Origin: Candidatus Gugararchaeum adminiculabundum
Lineage (GTDB): Archaea; Micrarchaeota; Micrarchaeia; Burarchaeales; Gugararchaeaceae
DNA: 46,154 nucleotides
NCBI GenBank assembly: GCA_902384795.1
Contig: CABMDC010000002.1
Location: forward strand, 1 to 46,154
Reading direction: 5' to 3'
Shown: in pieces, positions 1 to 6,323 of the stretch
Layout: every line of letters starts with the position of its first letter
Position numbering within the stretch: position 1 is the stretch's first letter
Notes under the pieces: model-generated
Told to the model about the DNA's origin: nothing
The model's database searches: none
What the model saw: the letters and a program-made list of their open reading frames with translations, nothing else
Translations under genes and position numbers: made by a program

Positions 1-1558
1 CAACTGCTTTTTTCATCAAATCCGGATTGTCGGGCAATATTTTCATTGCGCCGCTCTTGACTTTTATACCGGTCGCAGCCATCAACGCAGTAAGCGTCGC
101 ATCCCCCTGCGTTGCCCTCTCCCAGCTGTTCAAAGCTTTCTCGATCTTGTCCTTGTTTGTTTCTCTCTTCGGCTTTTCTGCTTTAGGCGGCTTTTCAGGC
201 TTTGGCGCTTTTACAGGTTTTTCCTTCTTCTCGCGCTTTAGCTTGCCGCAGAAGCGCACCCCGAGCCCAACCACCCTGGCGTTTTCTTTGACTATGACAT
301 CCGCGACTATTTTCGGAACCAGCAGCTCCCCTTTTTCCTTCAAAATTTCCTGTTCCCTTGGCACAGGTTCGCCGCCAGCCCTGCGGGCAGTTTGATACTT
401 TTGCATTCCGCCTAACATCAACGACAGGCCCGAGGCAGTAATGCCAAGCTGATCCCGAATCTCAAGCCCAGTCCAGTATAATTTTTCTCCAGTGCCCGGA
501 TCCACCAGCTGCGTTCCTTGCACAATTTTCTTAGGAGGCTTCTCGCTCTCCTGCTGCTGCACTTGCACAATCGGCGCTTCAAATTTCTCAACTGGCTGTG
601 CTTCAGGCTCTTTCACAACCGGCGCCTGAACTTGGAACAAGCGCGGATTCGCATCCACAAACTCCTGCAACTCTCTCTTCGTTGGCTGCCTTACCTGAAT
701 CGTTTCGCATTTCACCTTATACTTTCCTTTCACGACTTTTTCATACCTGTTTCCATTTCCCTTATCTCCAGCTGGGATTCTTTCAAACGAGCCATATTCC
801 CGCAAATCCGCATAGAGCTGCCTTTTCCAATGCTCCATATATGCTTCCAAAGGTGGCAGCCCGGCTTGAACTGGCCCGTGGTAAACACTAACCCGACTCC
901 CGGACTTCTCAGGCGCATGCTTCTCATCACTTTCTTCAATTTGCAGGGGCGGCTGAGCTGGCGGTGCAGCAATTTCAATCGGCTCTGGTTCAGGCTCAAC
1001 AAATCTAATTGGTTCAGGCACGCTCACAGGCGGAGCCGGAAATTCTTTTGTTTCAATCATGTTTTCAGGTTCAGGAGCCAATCTTTCAACAGGTGGCGGC
1101 TCCCGAATTTCAGCAACAACTGCAGGCGCAGCAGGAACTTCAGCAACTATTGCGGGTTCGATCTGCGCTTCCAGTTCAGGCCTAGGTTCGGCAGTATTCT
1201 CCAGTGCAGGAGGCTGCGCTTGGACAATCGCTTCCGGCTGCAATTCAACTGCCTGTTTTCCAAAATCAGTCTCTTCCTTTGTTTCTGTCCTCAGTTTCTG
1301 CTCAGCATCCTCGAACACTTTTTCCGCATCCCTCAGCTTGCTATAAATAGTTGGAAACGTCCACCTCTGCTCTCTCCCATCATAGAGCTCGTTCCTTGTT
1401 TTTTCAAAAGAATAAGATTTCCCGTAAGGAATGGCGTTCAGCAGAGCTTCTAATCCGAATTCCTGCGTTAGTTCATTCAGCCTGCGATAGAGCACTCCCC
1501 TAAGCGCGTTCGCTTGTAGGACAAAATCCGGAGTTGCTGCTCTATGCTTAAATGTCAA
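1..1558 (-). CDS. Hypothetical protein, C-terminus cut off by the window edge
   Basis: An open minus-strand frame of about 519 codons runs to the window edge without a stop. I place the start at TTG 1558, because AGGTG lies 5 nt upstream and an in-frame TGA lies just before; GTG 1564 is the alternative. Visible parts are a helical N-terminal block (about residues 1-90), a long Pro/Glu-rich low-complexity linker (about 90-215), a folded-looking segment (about 230-300), a second linker, then two segments that could be helix-turn-helix (around LEIRDQLGITASGLSLML and near the edge around TLTALMAATGIKV), separated by a Lys/Pro/Glu-rich stretch. I do not recognise the family. A nucleic-acid-binding scaffold is only a guess. 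It lies 63 nt downstream of the UMP synthase gene on the same strand, with a possible TATA-like box near 1594-1600. Confidence 0.8.
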   Translation of the reverse strand, partial: MTFKHRAATPDFVLQANALRGVLYRRLNELTQEFGLEALLNAIPYGKSYSFEKTRNELYDGREQRWTFPTIYSKLRDAEKVFEDAEQKLRTETKEETDFGKQAVELQPEAIVQAQPPALENTAEPRPELEAQIEPAIVAEVPAAPAVVAEIREPPPVERLAPEPENMIETKEFPAPPVSVPEPIRFVEPEPEPIEIAAPPAQPPLQIEESDEKHAPEKSGSRVSVYHGPVQAGLPPLEAYMEHWKRQLYADLREYGSFERIPAGDKGNGNRYEKVVKGKYKVKCETIQVRQPTKRELQEFVDANPRLFQVQAPVVKEPEAQPVEKFEAPIVQVQQQESEKPPKKIVQGTQLVDPGTGEKLYWTGLEIRDQLGITASGLSLMLGGMQKYQTARRAGGEPVPREQEILKEKGELLVPKIVADVIVKENARVVGLGVRFCGKLKREKKEKPVKAPKPEKPPKAEKPKRETNKDKIEKALNSWERATQGDATLTALMAATGIKVKSGAMKILPDNPDLMKKAV

Positions 1559-1621
1559 CCACACACCTTTGTGTCAATTTATGGTGGGAACAGCTTAAAA
1601 ACACTCTAACACTTTCTAAAA

Positions 1622-2995
1622 CTAGATTCCGAACTCTTTCTGATATTTCCTGAACGCCTCATGCTGTTGGGAGCTTACTTTTCCCCTTTCACTCAGCGTG
1701 TCAAACATTTTTCTTACTTTTAAAATTGAGTAGAATCTTGCCCCTGTTTTCTCAATCTCCTTCACCGGATTCTCGCCTGCCTCATTTTTCTCCTGCCTAT
1801 CCAGCACAACCATTACCCCGACCACTTTTGCCCCGGTTTCAGCAATTTTCCTAATCGATTCAACTTTCGTGCTTCCGGTGGTAATTACATCATCAATCAG
1901 CAGCACCCTGTCGCCTTTTTTCAGTTCGCCAACAAACACCTTGTCAGCCGCATCCCCGTGCTGCTTTGCCTCTTTCCTGTCATACACCAGTCTTTTGTTA
2001 ATGCCCAGTTCCTGCAATGCCTGCGCAATCCCGGTAGCCATGGGAATTCCCTTGTAAGCAGGCCCGAACAGCACGTCAATTTTGTCTTCCAGCCCTTCGG
2101 CAACAATTTTTCTTGCAAACGAGTTCGCAACCTTTGCAATCGCTTCCCCGTCGCTCAAAACTCCTGTGTTGAAATAGTACGGCCCTGTTCTCCCGGACTT
2201 GTATTTGAACTCCCCGAATTTCAGCGCGCCTTTTGCAACAAAATAGTCAACCAGGAAATCCTCCCAGCTTAGGCGCGTTTTCCCCAGCGCTTCCTTGATT
2301 TTTTTGTTCAACTCGCCTGCTTCTTTTTTCACATCCTTTGCTTCCACCAGGCTTCTTCCAACAATTGCAAAATCAGTGCCAGCGGCAATTGCCAGCGAAG
2401 CATCCCCGCCTTGCGCTCCAATCCCAGGCGAAATTATCACCTGCTTTTCATCAAGCATTGCCCTAATTCCAGCAGTTGCAGCATAATTATTCCCAGGCGC
2501 AACAACCCCTGCCACTCCCAATTTCTTCGCCATGAGCGCGAGCCTCAGGCTTTTTGCCTCATCAAACAGGTTCCCATTGCTGCTCATGGAAGCAAGAAGA
2601 AACACTCCTTTAACTTTCCCGCTTTTCCTTTCAGCATCCTTCGCGGCATCGCAAACCGCTTTCACCGCATCTTCACCGGAAATCCCGTGCGCAATAATCG
2701 CGTCATACCCCCGGGAAAAGTAAAACTCAGCCTTCATTTTATTGCTCTTGTCAATATCCGCCAATTTGGCATCGAGGATTATTGGTGCGTTTCCGCTCTC
2801 CTGCTTTACCAGTTCAACAAACTCCCTATGATTCATTCCGCAAATGAGCGCAAGCTCGGGATGCAATTTCACAGCGGCAACCGAGCCCTTAACAGCAGAA
2901 AGAGTTTTCTTGACCTGCTCGAGCGTTTCCACGTCAAGAGAGAGTATCAGGCGCGAGCCATTTGCCTTCAGTTCATCAGCAAAGTTTTTCGCCAT
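1622..2995 (-). CDS. Bifunctional orotidine-5'-phosphate decarboxylase / orotate phosphoribosyltransferase
   Basis: Catalyses the last two steps of UMP synthesis: orotate plus PRPP gives OMP, then OMP is decarboxylated to UMP. Residues 1 to about 235 are an OMP decarboxylase barrel with the catalytic D-x-K-x-x-D motif (LDAKLADI, D75, K77, D80) and a phosphate-binding GIGAQGG loop. Residues about 245-457 are an orotate phosphoribosyltransferase with the PRPP loop VLLIDDVITTGST near residue 363. The order OMPDC then OPRT is the reverse of the animal UMP synthase. At 457 aa it is about the sum of the two enzymes. A TATA-like box at 3017-3024 is centred 26 nt before the ATG with no Shine-Dalgarno, so the transcript is probably leaderless. 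It is divergent from the PH-domain gene. Confidence 0.95.
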   Translation of the reverse strand: MAKNFADELKANGSRLILSLDVETLEQVKKTLSAVKGSVAAVKLHPELALICGMNHREFVELVKQESGNAPIILDAKLADIDKSNKMKAEFYFSRGYDAIIAHGISGEDAVKAVCDAAKDAERKSGKVKGVFLLASMSSNGNLFDEAKSLRLALMAKKLGVAGVVAPGNNYAATAGIRAMLDEKQVIISPGIGAQGGDASLAIAAGTDFAIVGRSLVEAKDVKKEAGELNKKIKEALGKTRLSWEDFLVDYFVAKGALKFGEFKYKSGRTGPYYFNTGVLSDGEAIAKVANSFARKIVAEGLEDKIDVLFGPAYKGIPMATGIAQALQELGINKRLVYDRKEAKQHGDAADKVFVGELKKGDRVLLIDDVITTGSTKVESIRKIAETGAKVVGVMVVLDRQEKNEAGENPVKEIEKTGARFYSILKVRKMFDTLSERGKVSSQQHEAFRKYQKEFGI

Positions 2996-3013
2996 AACAG
3001 GACCATTATAGTT

Positions 3014-3035
3014 GGGTTATAAAACTATTTTAAGC
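3014..3035. promoter_or_regulatory. Overlapping divergent leaderless promoters
   Basis: TTATAAAA at 3017-3024 (read on the minus strand) is centred 26 nt from the ATG at 2995. TATTTTAAG around 3026-3034 is centred about 26 nt before the ATG at 3056. Both genes lack a ribosome site, so both transcripts should begin at or next to their start codons. Confidence 0.55.
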
Positions 3036-3055
3036 ACGCCTGCAAATAAAAATAC

Positions 3056-3559
3056 ATGGCTCTGCTCCTAAAGGCCCGCCCCTCGCACATCCACCAGCAT
3101 TTCCTAATCGCCCTATTCTCGGTCATCGCCTCTGTACTCCTTTATCTGCTTCCTTTCAGCCTCAATACGATAATGCACAGCATACGCGTCCCTCTCTGGA
3201 GCCTTCCGCTAATCGCGGGCTTGGGGGCGATGATCCTTCTTTGGCTCGCTTCAGCAAACACCACCTACCGCCTAACTAACAAGGAGCTCAGCGTAACCAC
3301 CGGGTTTCTTTTCACCAAATGTAAATCCGTGCCCATTGAAACAGTGGACAACATCAGCACAAAACGCGACCTCATTGACTCGCTTTTCGGGCTCGTGGAC
3401 ATTTACGTGGACACTCCCGAGCACTATGGTTATGAGCTTGTCATGAAGCATGTCCCCCAGAAAAAGGCAAAAAGGATGCTCGAAATCCTATCCGACCTGA
3501 CTGACAAGCAGCCAAAGGCAATACAGTCAGTTCCGAAAAAAGCAGAAAAAACAGGTTAA
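3056..3559 (+). CDS. Membrane protein with bacterial-type PH (YdbS-like) domain
   Basis: A 167-aa protein with two hydrophobic segments (about residues 17-37 and 50-66), followed by a cytoplasmic domain whose pattern TYRLTNKELSVTTGFLFTKCKSVPIETVDNIS is typical of the DUF304/bPH2 family. These are small membrane-anchored pleckstrin-homology-like proteins of mostly unknown role. The C-terminal 20 residues are Lys/Pro-rich. The start has no Shine-Dalgarno but has a TATA-like element at the leaderless distance. The next gene starts 3 nt after its stop, so the two are probably co-transcribed. Confidence 0.8.
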   Translation: MALLLKARPSHIHQHFLIALFSVIASVLLYLLPFSLNTIMHSIRVPLWSLPLIAGLGAMILLWLASANTTYRLTNKELSVTTGFLFTKCKSVPIETVDNISTKRDLIDSLFGLVDIYVDTPEHYGYELVMKHVPQKKAKRMLEILSDLTDKQPKAIQSVPKKAEKTG

Positions 3560-3562
3560 CCT

Positions 3563-4099
3563 ATGCTCTACTGTCAACGCTGCGGCGGCATGATCCAGTC
3601 CTGGGATGGCGGCTATTACGCGCGCAACATGCTGTGCATCAACTGTTTCCAGGCAAAGGCCCAGGCCGATGCGGCGGCATCCACGGCAGAACTTGCCAGG
3701 TCGTCCACTTCCATGTGCACCGGATGCAACCGCGCATTCCCTTCAAAAGACATAAACTACACGCTGGGAGCCGGACTTTGCCAGGACTGCACGCTCAAGG
3801 AGAAGGCGCGCATAGAGAAAAACACCTGCTATGCCTGCAAGCGCGTGCTGAAAGACTGGGAGCCGCGCCATGATGCGCCTGACAAGAAAATAGTCTGCGA
3901 CAAGTGCTACAATGCCGGGGCCGGGAAGCTGGGGATAAAACTCTGCTACAAATGCGGCAGGACAACCTCGCTGAAATTCATGGACTCGGTCAACCGTCCC
4001 TTCTGCTCACACTGCTACAAGTCGATTGCAAAACAGGATCTGGACGAGCCGCTTATTGCGCGCATGCGGGGCTTTGTCACAACCCTTTTGAAAGGCTAG
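3563..4099 (+). CDS. Cys-rich protein with four predicted zinc sites
   Basis: A 178-aa soluble protein built from four successive modules, each with two CxxC knuckles: C4/C7 with C25/C28, C52/C55 with C73/C76, C89/C92 with C112/C115, and C128/C131 with C148/C151. The spacing resembles LIM or treble-clef fingers, with 16 regularly placed cysteines and almost no others. No catalytic motif is visible, so a protein- or nucleic-acid-binding adaptor is likely, but the function is unknown. It follows the PH-domain gene by 3 nt. Its 3' end overlaps the 3' end of the convergent PadR gene by 23 bp. Confidence 0.8.
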   Translation: MLYCQRCGGMIQSWDGGYYARNMLCINCFQAKAQADAAASTAELARSSTSMCTGCNRAFPSKDINYTLGAGLCQDCTLKEKARIEKNTCYACKRVLKDWEPRHDAPDKKIVCDKCYNAGAGKLGIKLCYKCGRTTSLKFMDSVNRPFCSHCYKSIAKQDLDEPLIARMRGFVTTLLKG

Positions 4100-4397
4100 C
4101 CAGGTAGCCCTTGGCTTTTTTTAGTTCCTCTTTTCCCCTGGGAGTAATCGTGTAGTATTTCCTTCTTTCCTCAAATTCGCTTTTAATCAGCCCATCCTTC
4201 TCAATCTTGTAAAGCACCAGATAGCTCATTATCATGCTCGGCTTCCAGCCCCATTTTTTTTCAATATCCTCGCGCAGCCCGTAGGCGTAAATTTTCTTCT
4301 GCTGTTCGCACAAAGAGAGCACGCAGAGCCACATGTTTCCCGTGGTGAGCGCGGTCCTCAGCCTTTCCATGGCCTTGCTGTCCTTCCCCTGTTTCAT
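4077..4397 (-). CDS. PadR-like winged-helix transcriptional regulator
   Basis: A 106-aa protein matching the PadR winged helix. Helices run through residues 10-60 (YGLREDIEKKWGWKPS), then YLVLYKIEKDGLIKSE, and the wing EERRKYYTITPRGKEELKK is the diagnostic PadR segment. It has no long C-terminal dimerisation helix, so it is a minimal form. A TATA-like box (TTAAATATATAG, 4417-4428) is centred 26 nt before the ATG with no ribosome site, suggesting a leaderless mRNA. It is divergent from ino1, with 90 bp between starts. Control of ino1 and of itself is a reasonable inference from position only. Confidence 0.85.
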   Translation of the reverse strand: MKQGKDSKAMERLRTALTTGNMWLCVLSLCEQQKKIYAYGLREDIEKKWGWKPSMIMSYLVLYKIEKDGLIKSEFEERRKYYTITPRGKEELKKAKGYLASLSKGL

Positions 4398-4416
4398 GGA
4401 ACTATTTATACAAAAG

Positions 4417-4446
4417 TTAAATATATAGGGTTTTGCTATACATAAA
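4417..4446. promoter_or_regulatory. Divergent promoter region of padR-like gene and ino1
   Basis: TTAAATATATAG at 4417-4428 suits the minus-strand PadR gene (26 nt to its ATG). CTATACATA at about 4436-4444 suits ino1 and predicts a leader of about 20 nt that includes the GAGAGTGAT ribosome site. The two boxes lie within 30 bp, so one bound regulator could affect both. Confidence 0.5.
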
Positions 4447-4487
4447 CTAACCTAGGATACATCAGGCAATCTACGAGAGTGATTAAT

Positions 4488-5579
4488 ATGGCGAAGATTA
4501 ATTGCGGAGTTATAGGAATAGGCAACTGTTTTGCAGGCCTATACCAAGGCTTGGAATACTACAAGCGCAACCCGGGCAGGAAAATTGTCGGCCTGATGCA
4601 CGAGAACATGGGCGGCTATTCTTTGCAGGATGTGGAGTTCACCTCTGCTTTCGATGTGGGCAAAAACAAGATCGGCAAATCCCTGGACCAGGCAATAATG
4701 CAGCCACCCAACATGGTTGACTGGGTAAAGAACATGCCCCCAAGCAAGGTCGTTGTAAAGGAAAGCCCGGTTCTCGACGGAGTGGGCATCTATGTGCAGA
4801 ACAAAATCGACCCGGTGAAAAACCGCGACATCGCAATTCTTCGCAAGGAAGTTTTGGCAGAGATCGCTTCAACAAAAACTAAAGTTCTCGTAAATTACCT
4901 GCCAGTGGGCTCGCAAAAGGCGGTTGAATGGTGGGCGGAAATCGCGCTCGAATCAGGCTGCGCATTTGTGAACAACATGCCGGTATTCATTGCCAGCAGG
5001 CCCGAATGGGAGGCAAAATTCCGCAAAGCCAATCTTCCCATATTAGGCGATGACACCAAGGGAATGATCGGTGCCACAATTGTTCACAGAACATTGGCAA
5101 GATTGTGCGATGAAAGAGGCGCGGAAATCGACAGCACCTACCAAATTAACGTGGGAGGAAACACAGATTTCCTGAATATGAAAGAGCAGGAAAGGCTGGA
5201 AAGCAAGAAGATTTCCAAAACCGAAAGTGTGCAGTCCCAGCTTTCCAAGCGCCTTCCCGACGATAAAATCTACATCGGCCCAAGCGACTTCATCCCGTTC
5301 CTGAGGAACACCAAGCTCGCGTTCATCCGCGTTGAGGGGAAAATGTGGGCAGACATCCCATTCAATTTCGAGCTGAGGCTTGATGTTGATGACAAGGCTA
5401 ACAGTGCAGGAATTGTGATTGATGCGATCCGCGCAGCGCAAATCGCGCTTGACCGGAAGGTTGGCGGAGCGGTTGAAGGCGCGAGCGCCTATTTGATGAA
5501 GCATCCGCCAAAACAGTTCACAGACCCCGAGGCACGGAAGGCGTTTGATGATTTCATCGCCGGAAAACGGGAGAGGTAA
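4488..5579 (+). CDS. ino1: Myo-inositol-1-phosphate synthase
   Basis: NAD-dependent isomerisation of glucose-6-phosphate to 1L-myo-inositol-1-phosphate, the first step toward inositol lipids. Evidence is the N-terminal dinucleotide-binding GVIGIGNC, the family block around NVGGNTDFLNM with nearby KISKTESVQSQL, and the catalytic-domain region DIPFNFELRLDVDDKANSAG. The 363-aa length fits the archaeal/actinobacterial short form. I chose ATG 4488 because GAGAGTGAT lies 4 nt upstream; a GTG at 4479 would add three residues. The next gene, a CDP-alcohol transferase, starts 15 nt downstream, so the pair supplies and uses inositol phosphate. Confidence 0.95.
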   Translation: MAKINCGVIGIGNCFAGLYQGLEYYKRNPGRKIVGLMHENMGGYSLQDVEFTSAFDVGKNKIGKSLDQAIMQPPNMVDWVKNMPPSKVVVKESPVLDGVGIYVQNKIDPVKNRDIAILRKEVLAEIASTKTKVLVNYLPVGSQKAVEWWAEIALESGCAFVNNMPVFIASRPEWEAKFRKANLPILGDDTKGMIGATIVHRTLARLCDERGAEIDSTYQINVGGNTDFLNMKEQERLESKKISKTESVQSQLSKRLPDDKIYIGPSDFIPFLRNTKLAFIRVEGKMWADIPFNFELRLDVDDKANSAGIVIDAIRAAQIALDRKVGGAVEGASAYLMKHPPKQFTDPEARKAFDDFIAGKRER

Positions 5580-5594
5580 GCAACTGGTGAAAGA

Positions 5595-6200
5595 ATGCTG
5601 AAAAAAACAGTGCTCGCTCCATCTGTCTCTAAATTCGTTGGCAGGATTTTCGAGCCAATCCCGCTTTCACCCAACCAGTGGACAGCACTTTCAGTTCTTT
5701 TCGCTCTTGCCGGCTTCTATTTTCTGGCAGTCCAAAAGCGCTTTCTAATCGCCCTAGTTTTCTTCGCCATTGGAATTTTCCTGGACATAATTGATGGAGC
5801 AATTGCCCGGGCGAAGAATTTAGTTAGCGCAAAAGGAGCATTTTTAGACGGCATGTGCGACAGGCTCACGGAGTTCATGCTTCTCTATGGGCTCATCCTC
5901 TATGGAATTCCGAACTATTACCTTGCAGGCGCCCTTTGGCTGGTGCTGCTCATTTTCTTCGGGAGCATTATGACCGCTTTCACGCGCGCCTATGCAGTTT
6001 ACACCAAAGCGGTTTCATTTGAAAAAGTGAAAGAAATGCCCGGCCTGCTTGAGCGGACTGAAAGAATGCTTCTGGTTTTGCTTGGAATGCTGGGGTTCCT
6101 GTTTCTCTCGCCAATCTATTTGACTTATGCAATAATTTTAGCAACCGCTCTTTCTGTAATAACAGTTCTGCAGCGCTTCATTTTCGCTTTAAACGCATAG
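5595..6200 (+). CDS. CDP-alcohol phosphatidyltransferase, probable archaetidylinositol phosphate synthase
   Basis: A 201-aa integral membrane enzyme with the full CDP-alcohol transferase signature: D64-x2-D67-G68-x2-A71-R72-x8-G81-x3-D85-x3-D89. About six hydrophobic segments are visible. Known archaeal homologues beside ino1 transfer myo-inositol-1-phosphate to CDP-archaeol, and the 15-nt spacing to ino1 supports that substrate; the acceptor itself cannot be read from sequence. GGTGA lies 5-6 nt before the ATG. The reaction would take place at the cytoplasmic membrane and yield archaetidylinositol phosphate. Confidence 0.88.
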   Translation: MLKKTVLAPSVSKFVGRIFEPIPLSPNQWTALSVLFALAGFYFLAVQKRFLIALVFFAIGIFLDIIDGAIARAKNLVSAKGAFLDGMCDRLTEFMLLYGLILYGIPNYYLAGALWLVLLIFFGSIMTAFTRAYAVYTKAVSFEKVKEMPGLLERTERMLLVLLGMLGFLFLSPIYLTYAIILATALSVITVLQRFIFALNA

Positions 6201-6214
6201 ACTAGTTATCTTAG

Positions 6215-6249
6215 GATGAAAGCGAGCGAGTAATCGCGAGCTTTTCATC
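6215..6249. repeat. Imperfect hairpin after the inositol-lipid operon
   Basis: GATGAAAGCGAGCGA and TCGCGAGCTTTTCATC form an imperfect inverted repeat 14 nt after the stop codon of the transferase gene. It may help end or stabilise the transcript. There is no long T-run directly after it. Confidence 0.4.
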
Positions 6250-6286
6250 TGCGGTAGTTCATGTTCTAGTTAGTATTCTGAAACTC

Positions 6287-6323
6287 ATAAGAGCGGTTCT
6301 GTTCGAACAGTGTGCGCTCTTAT
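6287..6323. terminator. Nested palindrome between convergent genes
   Basis: A perfect 9-bp inverted repeat (ATAAGAGCG / CGCTCTTAT) encloses a perfect 12-bp palindrome CTGTTCGAACAG at 6299-6310. It overlaps the TAA stop of the minus-strand vWA gene and lies downstream of the plus-strand lipid operon. Its placement suits a bidirectional transcript end. The inner palindrome could instead be a protein-binding site. Confidence 0.5.

Noticed and set aside
518-1453. Plus-strand open frame of 311 codons
   Set aside because: Its product is dominated by Leu, Arg, Phe and Ser without domain pattern, and it is antisense to a continuous minus-strand frame with protein-like composition, a ribosome site and domain-linker layout.
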